Positions 16,494-26,191 of a stretch of 64,000 nt of DNA are shown here, in pieces. Position numbers and translations under genes: made by a program. The stretch lies in NCBI RefSeq assembly GCF_000169175.1, contig NZ_AAWS01000007.1, forward strand, positions 62,001 to 126,000, in the 5' to 3' direction. Source of the DNA: Microscilla marina ATCC 23134. GTDB taxonomy: Bacteria > Bacteroidota > Bacteroidia > Cytophagales > Microscillaceae. Positions within the stretch are counted from its first letter, which is position 1. Each line of letters opens with the position of its first letter. The notes below the pieces were generated by a model. It searched no databases. It worked only from the letters and a program-made list of their open reading frames with translations, and had not been told where the DNA came from.

Positions 16494-19400
16494 ATGATAA
16501 ATCCATCAATACCGAATTACACGCTATTAGAAAAAATCGGAGAAGGAGGCTTTGGTTTGGTATATAAAGCCAAGCAAAGCAATACAGGGCAGTTGGTTGC
16601 TATTAAAGTACTGAAAAATGATGCAGGCATTGATGAGCAAAAGCATAGGCATCAACAAGCCCGGTTTGAGCGTGAAACCCAACTTAGTGCAAAAATTAAT
16701 CATCCCCATATAGTAAAATTATTAGATAAAGGCTATACAGAAACAGGAGAACTATTTGCCGTTTTTGAGTATGTAGCTGGCGAAACGCTCAAAGATTATA
16801 TCATTCGTAATGGAGCTTTACCTGCTGCCGAGACAGGAGTCTTAATGGGACAGGCGTTAGACGCCTTGGTTTGTGCCCATGACCAAGGCATTGTGCATCG
16901 TGACCTTAAACCTCAAAACCTAATGGTGTCTCAAACCGGGTCGCAACGTCATATCAAAATCTTAGACTTTGGCATTGGAGCGTTTACCCAAGAGCATCGT
17001 ACCAAAGACTATAAAAGCCTGACCCTCACCAAAGAAATGGTAGGTACTCCTAGCTATAGTGCCCCTGAACAGCTTCGAGGCGAACCGCCTACCGTAAAGT
17101 CTGATTTATATGCTTGGGGGTTAATTTTGATAGAATGCCTGACCGGAAAAACAGTGATGGAAGGCGATTCAATTGCTGAAATATTTCAACAACAACTACA
17201 GGCAAGCAACGTACCGCTACCTGCCGCAATTTTAGACCACTCACTGGCAAGTTTGCTGCGCCGGGTACTCGAAAAAAATCCTCAGTCAAGGGCAGGAGAT
17301 GCTGCCAAATTGTATGAAGACTATCTGGACATTAACTTTAGCTCTATAGTAGGTAAATTAGCTCGTGAATCTGCCGGGCAACTGGCTGATCATGAAGATG
17401 ATCCTACCTTGGACAGTGACATAGACGTAGTAGTGGGGCGTAGCGCAAAACGACAGATTACAGTACTTTGTGTAAAGTTAAGTTTGGTGTTGTCTGATAA
17501 CAATGACTTGAGCCTCGAATTATTAGATACCATTCAGAAAGATCAACTCAACGGGTGCCGTGACATTGCCATACGTTATGGAGGACACATAGCAGGGAGC
17601 CTGGGCGACAATATTTGTATATATTATGGTTATCCCGAAGTAAGCGACAATGACGCCCGGCGTGCCGGAAGAGCTGCACTTGAGCTAGTTACCCAAACCA
17701 AAAAACGCAGTGCATTGCTGCAGGCCTTGCATGGTATTTCGCTCGACATCAGGGTAAGTTTGCACGCTGGCGAAGTAGTAGTAAAACAAGCGCATACCCC
17801 TGAAGGGCTTACGCCCAATGTGGCCTTTAACCTTTTGTATCAAACCAAGGAACAATCGGTGTTGGTAAGCGAAACGACCAAAAAACTACTAGACCCTTTT
17901 CTTGAATTTGAAGTAGCCGAATCTTGTTATTTTCCTAATATAGCAGGCGAATTTAAAGTGTATGCGCTGGTAGGGGAACGGCAAACTGAAGCCTTGTCTT
18001 TTTTGCGCCCACAAAGTGCCGGGCGACAAATGATAGGACGAGAGCAAGAGCATCAAGTATTTGTACAGCAATGGCAAAAAGTAAAGGCAGGAGAGGGGCA
18101 AGCTGTACTATTTAGCGGGCAAGCAGGCATTGGTAAGTCACGCTTGACCTATGAGTGTAAAAAACAACTTCGGGAAGAAGGGGTAGTAGTAGCAGAGTGC
18201 CGTTGTTTGCCTGAACATGAAAATAATGCTTTGTACCCATTTTTTGACATGTTGCGCAAACATTGGGGTTTGCAAGAAGGTGAAAACCAAGACTTTAATA
18301 TAGCAAGGCTAGAAGATGTATTGACCCAGGCAGGATGCGATACAAAAATGGCGTTGCCTATACTTTGTTCTTGGTTATCGGTACCCTTGTCTGATACTTA
18401 TGAAGCAATGCAATTGCCCACTCCTGAGCAACAAAAAGAAATTTTAATGGATGCGCTCGAAAAACTCATCCTCAACCTCGGAGAGTCGGCACATTTTTTA
18501 CTGATAGTAGAAGACCTGCACTGGCTCGACCCTACCAGTAAAGAGTTACTAGAGCGATTGTTACATAATTTAGACCAGCAAAACTACTTGTTATTGCTCA
18601 CTACTCGTCCTTATTTCAAACCCTCTTGGGTATACAACTACTTGACAGTGATGGACTTGATGCCCTTGGAAATCAATTCGGTGAAAAACTTGATTGAAGG
18701 AGTGTTGGAAGGCAAAAAAGTAACTGACCCCACTGTACAATACATAAGTGAGCGAGCCGACGGTATACCTTTGTTTATAGAAGAATTAAGTCAGATGTTG
18801 CTTGAGCAAGGATACTTGGTATTAGACAATGATGAATACCATTTGCAAGAAAATCTAGATGAAGAAGCTGTTCCGGTGACCCTACAGGCGTTACTCAATG
18901 CTCGTTTAGACAAGTTGGGGTTAGCCAAAGAAACTGCTCAACTCGCGGCTGCCATTGGGCGCAATTTTGACTATGATTTATTAGTCCGGTCTTCGTTGCG
19001 TGACGAAGCATTGGTACAAGCCGATTTGCACCAGCTCATGAATGCCGATTTGGTCTATCGTCAAAGACGTGTACAGGGCGAAAGTTACATTTTCCGTCAC
19101 GCCCTTATTCGTGATGCAGCGTATGATGGTATGCCCAACGCCCTACAGAAAGATACTCACCAACGCATAGCCACTACGTTGGAAGGTGAGTTTCCTCACA
19201 TAAAAGATGAGAACCCCTTTGAAGTAGCCAGACATTTTGCCGGAGCCGAACTATTTTCAAATGCGGCTGATTATGGGTTGCAAATGGTGAAAAAACAAGT
19301 CGATGGTTCATCCAATCAGGAAGCTTTATTGGTAAATGAAAAAGTAAAAGGTTGGGTAGAGCAGATTACATCATTGACTACAAAAATTGAAACTGAACTT

Positions 19401-20597
19401 ACCTTGAACAACACCGTGTTGCCTGCATTTATGGCCATTGAGGGTTTTGGTGGAAAAAGCGTATTGCAAACGAGCAAGCGCAATGAAGAATTGATAGATA
19501 AAGTAAAAACACTGGATAGCACACTATCTAATCATAACCTTGAAGCCCTGGCTAACAACACTGAATGGGCGTTATTTTTAAATTATCATTTTCATGCCAA
19601 GCGTAAAGATGCGCGCAAAATAGCTGAGAAGATACTACAAAGTGCCCGAACTACAGGTGACCGTTTGAGAGAAGTGGCCATTTCGCCTATGATTGCTCAG
19701 GCATTCTTAATTGATGGTGATTGGGCATTGGCAAAAGAAGTGTGTACAAAAGTGTTAGAGATATACAATGAGGCAACAGATGTAGAAATAGGCATTGCCC
19801 ATGGGATGGAGGCTAAAAGTGCCGCCAACTTTATTTTGGCGCGTATTTATTGCTGCTTGGGTTATCCTGATAAAGCCATTGGTTACATAGAAAACGCCAT
19901 TGTCTGGGCTGAGCAAACCAAACACCTGGTAACTACTACCTTGTCTTACAACTACAAGGGCATTATAGGAAGCCTGAGGCAAGACAAAAATATGGTGAAA
20001 CAAGCAGTGACAGATCATAATGCCAAACACGCGGGGCTTTCAGAAGGAAATTGGGTCACTATTCATTTGCTGATGCTAAGCGACTGGAGCAATAACAAGT
20101 ATGACTATGCTGCCCAGTATGTAAAAGATTCTTTAGCGTCTGGGCAACACTATGCTTTAGGCTACTTTGAACCTTACCTTGCCGAAACTTACCTGAATCA
20201 CGAAATGGTACAAGAAGCCATTGACTTGATGGAAAACTCAGTACAGCGTTGTTTAAAACACGAAGAATGGGGAACACTGCCTATGGTTACCAGACGGTTG
20301 GCGCTTAGCTATTATGCTGCAGACCAACGCCTAAGTGCAAGGGTAAAAGAGCAAATGACGGAGTCGCTGAAGCTTGCCCAAAAACAACAAGTAAAATGGT
20401 TTGAGTTTGAAGCTCTGATTGACTATGCCAATATTTTGCTGGAGTGCGACGAGGAAGCTATAGAAGAAAAGGTGAAAATATACAAGCAGCTTGAAAATGT
20501 AATGGACTTCTTTAAAAAAGAAGGAGAAGCCCAGGAAACTTTACAATGGAAACGTGCAGTCAAAATTTTAAGTAATATCAAGAGTTTGAATAACTAA
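16494..20597 (+). CDS. Ser/Thr protein kinase fused to cyclase-like, AAA and TPR regions
   Basis: 1367 aa from the ATG at 16494 (the GTG three bases earlier is less likely). Domains in order: a Hanks-type kinase (about 9-285) with Gly loop 'GEGGFG', Lys in 'VAIKVLK', 'HRDLKPQN', 'DFGIG' and 'GTPSYSAPEQL', so probably active; a class III nucleotidyl cyclase-like domain (about 320-500; 'ITVLCVKLSLVL', 'YGGHIAGSLGDNICIYYGYP', 'VSLHAGEVVV') without the usual metal-binding Asp residues, hence probably not catalytic; an AAA_16-type ATPase with Walker A 'SGQAGIGKSRLTYEC' and 'LIVEDLHWLDPTSKELL'; then TPR-like helices to the end. This architecture is known from large signalling proteins of Bacteroidota and Myxococcota. 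It is cytoplasmic, with no transmembrane segment. The input signal and substrates are unknown. Confidence 0.9.
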   Translation: MINPSIPNYTLLEKIGEGGFGLVYKAKQSNTGQLVAIKVLKNDAGIDEQKHRHQQARFERETQLSAKINHPHIVKLLDKGYTETGELFAVFEYVAGETLKDYIIRNGALPAAETGVLMGQALDALVCAHDQGIVHRDLKPQNLMVSQTGSQRHIKILDFGIGAFTQEHRTKDYKSLTLTKEMVGTPSYSAPEQLRGEPPTVKSDLYAWGLILIECLTGKTVMEGDSIAEIFQQQLQASNVPLPAAILDHSLASLLRRVLEKNPQSRAGDAAKLYEDYLDINFSSIVGKLARESAGQLADHEDDPTLDSDIDVVVGRSAKRQITVLCVKLSLVLSDNNDLSLELLDTIQKDQLNGCRDIAIRYGGHIAGSLGDNICIYYGYPEVSDNDARRAGRAALELVTQTKKRSALLQALHGISLDIRVSLHAGEVVVKQAHTPEGLTPNVAFNLLYQTKEQSVLVSETTKKLLDPFLEFEVAESCYFPNIAGEFKVYALVGERQTEALSFLRPQSAGRQMIGREQEHQVFVQQWQKVKAGEGQAVLFSGQAGIGKSRLTYECKKQLREEGVVVAECRCLPEHENNALYPFFDMLRKHWGLQEGENQDFNIARLEDVLTQAGCDTKMALPILCSWLSVPLSDTYEAMQLPTPEQQKEILMDALEKLILNLGESAHFLLIVEDLHWLDPTSKELLERLLHNLDQQNYLLLLTTRPYFKPSWVYNYLTVMDLMPLEINSVKNLIEGVLEGKKVTDPTVQYISERADGIPLFIEELSQMLLEQGYLVLDNDEYHLQENLDEEAVPVTLQALLNARLDKLGLAKETAQLAAAIGRNFDYDLLVRSSLRDEALVQADLHQLMNADLVYRQRRVQGESYIFRHALIRDAAYDGMPNALQKDTHQRIATTLEGEFPHIKDENPFEVARHFAGAELFSNAADYGLQMVKKQVDGSSNQEALLVNEKVKGWVEQITSLTTKIETELTLNNTVLPAFMAIEGFGGKSVLQTSKRNEELIDKVKTLDSTLSNHNLEALANNTEWALFLNYHFHAKRKDARKIAEKILQSARTTGDRLREVAISPMIAQAFLIDGDWALAKEVCTKVLEIYNEATDVEIGIAHGMEAKSAANFILARIYCCLGYPDKAIGYIENAIVWAEQTKHLVTTTLSYNYKGIIGSLRQDKNMVKQAVTDHNAKHAGLSEGNWVTIHLLMLSDWSNNKYDYAAQYVKDSLASGQHYALGYFEPYLAETYLNHEMVQEAIDLMENSVQRCLKHEEWGTLPMVTRRLALSYYAADQRLSARVKEQMTESLKLAQKQQVKWFEFEALIDYANILLECDEEAIEEKVKIYKQLENVMDFFKKEGEAQETLQWKRAVKILSNIKSLNN

Positions 20598-21046
20598 TAG
20601 GTGAGTTTAACAATAGTCCATAGTATTTAGTCGATAGCTGATTCGAGTAAATGTTTACCTTGTTAAATGCTGTAAACCAGTATTTTATATTAAGGTTGCG
20701 TACTCAATTTATTTTTAAAAGTGTGTCGGTTTTACGCCTAAACACCCAATTAAATAGTTTTAAAATTCGTAAATAACTGAGAACCAGCAAACAACTTTGA
20801 CTAAAATCACTGCGGAGTATTGTTTAAGCAAGGGAAGGAAAAAGGCAACTACCTATGTTGTAAGCACTTAATTTTATAGAATTGTAGGGAGTAAAACAAA
20901 AGTAAAAAAGACTATCACTGGTGCTCTAGATACTAAATATCTGCTTGAAATACAGCACCTTAACTGTTAAGCTAATGGGTTAGGTATTTAGTGGTTGAGG
21001 TACTAGAATGTTTTCATAGAATTACGAACTCTAAAAACAGTATCAA
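20598..21046. other. Intergenic region holding a dispersed repeat
   Basis: The left half is the repeat at 20611-20822 (listed separately). The right half, 20823-21046, is AT-rich and leads into the radical SAM gene. No ORF that could be a small RiPP precursor was found in it. Confidence 0.6.
20611..20822 (+). repeat. MITE-like element, family 1, copy A
   Basis: About 210 bp. It begins CAATAGTCC and ends GGAGTATTG, an inverted pair with one mismatch, flanked by the direct repeat TTTAA on both sides. The interior matches the reverse complement of 56111-56303 over nearly its whole length at roughly 85% by eye (shared blocks such as AACACCCAATTAAATAGTTT and CAACTTTGACTAAAATCACT). Copy A carries a ~14-bp internal insertion near 20625-20638. 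It has no coding capacity, so any transposase must act in trans. Confidence 0.85.
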
Positions 21047-22945
21047 ATGAATCAACCTACACCTGATGCCAACTTATTGAGTTATCTAAAGCAGCAAATT
21101 GACTCAGCAGTAAACCAAGGTGACATACTTATTATTGTACCCCCTTTTTATAATATTGGCTTCATAGCCTTGGGGCCTTATTTATTACAAGCCATTGCTA
21201 AAGAACACGGGTATAAGGTTGATGTATTGCACCTGGACTTGTTGTTGGCAAACCTCATCGGGATAGAAGATTACATAGAAATTCAGGAAAGCCCGTCATT
21301 TTGGATGCTAGGCGAGAGAATGTTTGCTCGAAGCGCGTATGGTTTACCCGCACTAGGTGAAGACAGTGCCCAAACCAACGAGCATTTTCATACCATAAGC
21401 CCTACCAATAAGGCACAGATGTATTTGAACCACGGACACGCCTTTGATTTAGAAAAGTACCAAAAACTAGAAGAACAATGTTACCAGTTTGCGCAGTGTG
21501 CAGGCGCCATCATTGCAGGGCTTGACTATGCTATAGCGGGTGTTTCGTTAGGGTTTTGTAATCAAATCAACGCTGCTGTTGCCTTTATCAATCACATCAA
21601 ACACCATGCGATAAACACAACTACTATTATAGGTGGTAGCTATTGTGAAGGAGAAAAGGCCGAAGCCTTGTTTTCCCTGAGTGAAAATATTGATTACATT
21701 TTTGAGGGAGAAAGCGAACTCACGTTCATTGATTTTATTGAACACACCCTCAGTAATCGACCTTACCCCAACAGGCTTATTAAGCCCCAGAAAGCAGCTC
21801 CTTTAGAAAAACTCCCCATTGCTGACTATCAAGCGTATGCCCGTCAGGTAAAAACGATCATGGGAGAAGAGTACTATAAACACAAGGTAAAAGCGGTATG
21901 GTATGAAACCAATCGAGGGTGTTGGTGGGCAGAAAAAGCCAAGTGTACATTTTGTGGTATTACAGAAATAGGCTTTCGACAAAAAAGCATTGCTCAAATT
22001 GCCCAGGATTTAGAAAAAATAAAAGCCCAGGTTCCAGACAAGTTTTTGTTTTTTACCGACCTGATTATGTCAAGTGGTTTTCCTGATAAGCTATTGAATT
22101 ATAGTGCTGATACAGATAGTTACCCTGTGTTAGGAATGCAACTAAAAGTAGGGCGTACTATAGACGAGGTAGTAAAACTCCATCAGATAAACGCCAAATA
22201 CATTTTGCCAGGAGTAGAGGCGTTCTCTACCAGTTTGTTAAAGAAAATGAAAAAAGGAACTACTGGCAGGCAAAACATCTATTTTATCAGAAATGCCTAC
22301 TGTTTTGGTATCAGTACGCAGTATTATTTATTATGGGGATTTCCCGGAGATACCGCCAAAGAATACACTTCCTTATTAGACATGATTCCCTCGCTCAAAC
22401 ATCTACAGCCTCCCCAACTATTTGATGGTGCCCAAATAAGCCGGGATGCCCCTTACTTTACTAACCCCGAAGAATACAACATCAAAGCATTGACTTACTG
22501 GAAAGTATACGATATGATATTTCCTAAGCAGGCCAATATTCAGCAACTGGCCAATTACTTTGTAGGAGACTATGAATCATATTCTTACGAAAATATTCAT
22601 TTAATGGAGGTTATTCAAAAAGAAGTAGTTGACTGGAAGAAAAACTGGGCTGCCTGTAAACTGAACATGATGTTTTTTATGGGACGGTATATGATTTATG
22701 ATTCACGCAAAGTAACCAAACCAGAAGTTGTAAATCATGTAGTAAGCGAAGAAGAAGCAAAAAAAATCATGAGTTATCAAAGGCATCAAATGGGGCAATC
22801 ACAAGTGTTGGATTGGGCCTTAGAACATAAGTTAGGGCTTTTGATGGATGGTTGGTACTTGCCATTGGTTACCGCTACTCCAGAGCTATTGCTAAAACTG
22901 AACGAGTACAGCAAAGTAACAGAGGCAGTAAGCGTATTAAAATAA
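21047..22945 (+). CDS. B12-binding-type radical SAM protein, RiPP maturation family 1 (rSAM_ocin_1-like)
   Basis: 632 aa. The N-terminal ~190 residues form a cobalamin-binding-like Rossmann region ('ILIIVPPFYNIGFIALGPYLLQAIAKEHGYKVDVLHLD'). A radical SAM domain follows. Its cluster motif is 'NRGCWWAEKAKCTFCGI' (Cys-x7-Cys-x2-Cys), the spacing and 'CWW...CTFCG' wording seen in 'RiPP maturation radical SAM protein 1' (TIGR03975-like), with 'FRQKS' shortly after. Members modify peptide substrates, often by C-methylation. It is followed at 38 bp by the 278-aa unknown protein and then by ThiF-YcaO and KamA-like genes, so it is the first gene of a putative RiPP cluster. Assignment to the family is good; the chemistry is inferred. 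Confidence 0.85.
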   Translation: MNQPTPDANLLSYLKQQIDSAVNQGDILIIVPPFYNIGFIALGPYLLQAIAKEHGYKVDVLHLDLLLANLIGIEDYIEIQESPSFWMLGERMFARSAYGLPALGEDSAQTNEHFHTISPTNKAQMYLNHGHAFDLEKYQKLEEQCYQFAQCAGAIIAGLDYAIAGVSLGFCNQINAAVAFINHIKHHAINTTTIIGGSYCEGEKAEALFSLSENIDYIFEGESELTFIDFIEHTLSNRPYPNRLIKPQKAAPLEKLPIADYQAYARQVKTIMGEEYYKHKVKAVWYETNRGCWWAEKAKCTFCGITEIGFRQKSIAQIAQDLEKIKAQVPDKFLFFTDLIMSSGFPDKLLNYSADTDSYPVLGMQLKVGRTIDEVVKLHQINAKYILPGVEAFSTSLLKKMKKGTTGRQNIYFIRNAYCFGISTQYYLLWGFPGDTAKEYTSLLDMIPSLKHLQPPQLFDGAQISRDAPYFTNPEEYNIKALTYWKVYDMIFPKQANIQQLANYFVGDYESYSYENIHLMEVIQKEVVDWKKNWAACKLNMMFFMGRYMIYDSRKVTKPEVVNHVVSEEEAKKIMSYQRHQMGQSQVLDWALEHKLGLLMDGWYLPLVTATPELLLKLNEYSKVTEAVSVLK

Positions 22946-22983
22946 CTAAATGTACATAATCTTAAACTTAAAAACTATTTATT

Positions 22984-23820
22984 ATGACGCAGAGTTCTGT
23001 GAAAAATTTCAAAATCAAGAATGAGATAGCTCGGGGAGTACTCCACGAAATTCTTGACTTATCGGTCAATTTCTTAACTTTAATGGCTTGTTTGGGACAA
23101 CCTGAGTATGCAGGGGATGATTTTGCCACCGTAGCTGATTTTGAGCGCAATCCGCAAAACTACCTGACAAAAAATGATAAAAATAAAATGAAGTGGAAGA
23201 AAACCCCTGAAAGATTGCAACAATACAACGGGGTGGGAATGAAAATTCCTAAAAACACTTTGATTATTTTAGATTCTAACATTCTTTACCCGGTAATTTA
23301 TCTCAAAGAAAAGTCTAACACCCAGTATGGAGTAGCTTCCAAATTTACTACACCAACTATTGAAGATAAAGACAATATTTTTATTGTAGGAGAAGAAAGC
23401 CTTGACATGGCAGTGATACAAAATGTAAGCAAGTACGTAAGGCGTGACTTGAATAACACCCGCATTCAAAAACTAGAAGAGTCAGTAAAAGTAGAGCAAA
23501 CTTACCTTTTCTCTGAATTTTTAGGCTTGTTAAACATCACTGGTGGTAGTCCTGCACAGGAACTAAAAGCAGCCCAAGGACACCGAATGACTACTATTAT
23601 TGAGCAAAATCCAGAAGATCATACAGTAGAAAAGTATTTGCAAATAGACTACTATGATTATTATGATTATACTCAACCTGATAGTCTGAACCCTGATTCG
23701 AGCTTCGAAAAAGGAGGAAAGTTAATCATTATGATGCCTTATATTTCGGCGAGGCATGATATGTTGGGACAGTTATCATTTGGTGATACTGATCCTGCCA
23801 TTATTTTAACCACTACTTAA
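22984..23820 (+). CDS. Unknown 278-aa protein of the RiPP cluster, candidate substrate or carrier
   Basis: I do not recognise this family. It is soluble, without signal peptide. It starts MTQSSVKNFKIKNEIARGVL, has a single Cys ('LMACLGQPEY') in the first 40 residues, a central alpha/beta region ('KNTLIILDSNILYPVIYLKE'), a Tyr/Asp run 'YYDYYDY' near residue 225, and ends 'DTDPAIILTTT'. It sits 38 bp after the radical SAM gene and is followed at once by a strong terminator (23846-23890), ahead of the YcaO gene. That arrangement is common where a precursor must be made in excess over its enzymes. The terminal Thr residues could in principle be YcaO targets, but 278 aa is very long for a precursor. 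A scaffold, immunity protein or inactive enzyme is equally possible. Confidence 0.75.
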   Translation: MTQSSVKNFKIKNEIARGVLHEILDLSVNFLTLMACLGQPEYAGDDFATVADFERNPQNYLTKNDKNKMKWKKTPERLQQYNGVGMKIPKNTLIILDSNILYPVIYLKEKSNTQYGVASKFTTPTIEDKDNIFIVGEESLDMAVIQNVSKYVRRDLNNTRIQKLEESVKVEQTYLFSEFLGLLNITGGSPAQELKAAQGHRMTTIIEQNPEDHTVEKYLQIDYYDYYDYTQPDSLNPDSSFEKGGKLIIMMPYISARHDMLGQLSFGDTDPAIILTTT

Positions 23821-23845
23821 TTGGTAAACTTATACACCAGTCAAA

Positions 23846-23890
23846 CTTCAGAAAGTTGGGCATTCATCACCAATTTTCTGAAGTTTATTA
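23846..23890 (+). terminator. Terminator/attenuator inside the RiPP cluster
   Basis: 14-bp stem CTTCAGAAAGTTGG (23846-23859) / CCAATTTTCTGAAG (23870-23883), one G-U pair and a 10-nt loop, then TTTATT. It lies 25 bp after the stop of the 278-aa gene and 50 bp before the ThiF-YcaO gene. Confidence 0.8.
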
Positions 23891-23939
23891 TAAAAAATAA
23901 GCCATCATTTTTGGCAAAATCTTAAACCTGAATAACTAG

Positions 23940-26168
23940 TTGAAAAACCAACAGCTCAACCCATCTTATTACTTCGAGGTACTCAACAGTGACTATACCT
24001 TATTGGTTTCTGAGAGTAACGAAGTGATGTTTTCTAACAAGCTAAGTAATGCTATTTTGGCCGAAATAGCCCAAAACCAACCCTCTAAAGAAGAACTAAT
24101 TGCTCAGTTTTCGGCAAGTGATGTTCCTTTGTTTGAAGTCATGCAAGTATTGGTTAAACTTGAACAAGCAGGGTACATCAAAGAAGTAAGTGATTTTTTT
24201 ACCCCTGAACAAGCGGCTTATTGGGAGTCGGCAGGGTTCAATACCACCCATTTGGCGCAGGTATTACAACAAAAAACTATAGGTTTGATAAGTGTTGGAG
24301 TAGCACAAGAAGTGTTTGAAGATGCCTGTTGTCAAGCTCAATTGCAGTTGTCTGCTACGCCCGATGTATACCTGGTCATTACCAAAGACTACAACCACCC
24401 TGAGCTTAGCCAACTCAATCAACAGTTTGAACAAAGCAAAACCCCTTGGCTATTGGTCAAACCTACGGGACAAACTTTATGGTGGGGACCTGTGTTTGTA
24501 CCAGGCAAAACTGCTTGCTGGCAGTGTTTGCATCATCGGCTAGAGCTACACAACCCTATTAATAAATTTTATAAAAATATCAAAAACACGGCTCAAGCAC
24601 CCTCCAAACCCTTGGTGAGCCATCCCGCAACTTTTCAAATGGCGGCGAGTTTTGCAGTACTCGCCCTGGTAAAATGGTTGTATCACCAACCAACCGATGC
24701 TTCAGAAACCCAAATTACTTCATTCAATACCCAAACTCTTGAGAAACAGCATCACGCTGTAGTTAAACGTCCTCAGTGTAATGCATGTGGCGATGTTACC
24801 ATCAAATCTCCCCAACCTATTACTTTACAGCCAGTGTCGGTTGCTTCTACCCTGGGGGGCTACCGTGCTGAGTCGCCTGAAGTAAGTTTTCAAAAATACA
24901 AGCACCATATCAGCCCTATATCAGGCATTATCTCTGGTTTGAAACCTTACGGTAATACGAATCATGCTGACATTCACAATTATTCATCAGGGCGAAACCT
25001 TGCCTTGCAAAGTGTATCTATGTTTTGGTTAAACCACCACTTGCGTAGTGGCAACGGAGGAAAAGGAAAAACCGATATTCAAGCAAAAATGGGCGCCGTT
25101 GGTGAGGCAATCGAGCGTTACAGTCTGATGTATCAAGAAGGGGAGAGGTACACTATCAAAGCCGCTCTTCAGGATTTACCAGAAGGCATTCATCCTAATC
25201 AATGCATGAACTACAGCAAGGCACAAATGCAAAGTCGGGATACCACCAATATCAGCAGTGCCAAGTTTTATGAACTTATTCCGGTTCCTTTTGATGCTTC
25301 AGAAACAATGGATTGGACTCCTGTGTACTCATTGACCAATCAGAAGTTTAAATACCTACCTGCTTGTTTTTGCTATGCCCAATATCCTGCTAAAGATGAG
25401 AGCCAATTGTATGCTTATCCTGACTCTAATGGTTGTGCAGCAGGCAATACCATAGAAGAAGCTATTTTACAGGGGTTTATGGAGTTGGTAGAGCGCGACG
25501 CAACCGCCATATGGTGGTATAATCGTCTAAAACGCCCCGCAGTAGACCTTGATACTTTAGACAATCCTTATATCGACAAGATGAGGGCATATTATACGTC
25601 AATCAACCGTAGTTTGTGGGTATTAGACATCACCAATGACTTAGGAGTGCCAGTTTTTGTGGCCGTTTCACACTGTCTGAAGGGCAATAAAGAAAAAATA
25701 CTGTATGCTTTTGGGGCACACCTGGAGGCCAGTATTGCGGTAGAACGTGCAGTGATAGAACTCAACCAGTTGCTACCTATTGGCACTTCAGATAAGTACT
25801 TAACGCAGGACCAGGCTTTTATAGATTGGTTAGATACCCAAACCCTCACAAGTAATGGCTACCTTTTGCCTAAGGAAGGAGCAACCAAAAACATCCAGAC
25901 CGATTATCCCAGGTTATGCAAGCCAACCATTTATGACAGTGTAAAGTATTGCATAGCCACTGCCCGGCAACAGGGTTTAGAAACATTGGTGTTAGACCTG
26001 ACACAGCCTGATATAGTTTTGCCAGTAGTGAAAGTAATTGTGCCTGGTATGCGGCATTTTTGGCGCAGAACTGCACCTGGTCGACTGTATGATGTTCCAG
26101 TAAAAATGGGTTGGTTGAGTCGGCCATTGGCAGAAGAAGCATTGAACCCTATCAGCATATTTATTTAA
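23940..26168 (+). CDS. ThiF-like/YcaO fusion cyclodehydratase of a TOMM-type RiPP pathway
   Basis: 742 aa, TTG start at 23940. A stop codon (TAG) comes directly before it and the first in-frame ATG is 28 codons later within the conserved N-terminal peptide-binding region, so the TTG is needed. N-terminal half: winged-helix leader-binding region plus degenerate E1/ThiF fold with two Cys pairs, 'TACWQC' (about residue 194) and 'QCNACGD' (about 280), the zinc tetrathiolate of such partner proteins. C-terminal half: YcaO domain with 'KMGAVGEAIERYS' (ATP/Mg site), 'SNGCAAGNTIEEAI' and 'MELVERDATAIWW', ending 'LNPISIFI'. YcaO enzymes phosphorylate amide oxygens to close azoline rings on Cys, Ser or Thr. 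The leader-binding domain implies a ribosomal peptide substrate. Confidence 0.9.
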   Translation: MKNQQLNPSYYFEVLNSDYTLLVSESNEVMFSNKLSNAILAEIAQNQPSKEELIAQFSASDVPLFEVMQVLVKLEQAGYIKEVSDFFTPEQAAYWESAGFNTTHLAQVLQQKTIGLISVGVAQEVFEDACCQAQLQLSATPDVYLVITKDYNHPELSQLNQQFEQSKTPWLLVKPTGQTLWWGPVFVPGKTACWQCLHHRLELHNPINKFYKNIKNTAQAPSKPLVSHPATFQMAASFAVLALVKWLYHQPTDASETQITSFNTQTLEKQHHAVVKRPQCNACGDVTIKSPQPITLQPVSVASTLGGYRAESPEVSFQKYKHHISPISGIISGLKPYGNTNHADIHNYSSGRNLALQSVSMFWLNHHLRSGNGGKGKTDIQAKMGAVGEAIERYSLMYQEGERYTIKAALQDLPEGIHPNQCMNYSKAQMQSRDTTNISSAKFYELIPVPFDASETMDWTPVYSLTNQKFKYLPACFCYAQYPAKDESQLYAYPDSNGCAAGNTIEEAILQGFMELVERDATAIWWYNRLKRPAVDLDTLDNPYIDKMRAYYTSINRSLWVLDITNDLGVPVFVAVSHCLKGNKEKILYAFGAHLEASIAVERAVIELNQLLPIGTSDKYLTQDQAFIDWLDTQTLTSNGYLLPKEGATKNIQTDYPRLCKPTIYDSVKYCIATARQQGLETLVLDLTQPDIVLPVVKVIVPGMRHFWRRTAPGRLYDVPVKMGWLSRPLAEEALNPISIFI

Positions 26169-26191
26169 CCCAACAAATCAATTCAAGAATT

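Noticed and set aside
20823-21046. A short precursor peptide upstream of the radical SAM gene
   Set aside because: All frames are closed within a few codons; no leader-like ORF was found.
26111-26191. N-terminal extension of the KamA-like protein
   Set aside because: It overlaps the end of the YcaO gene and has no family-like sequence.
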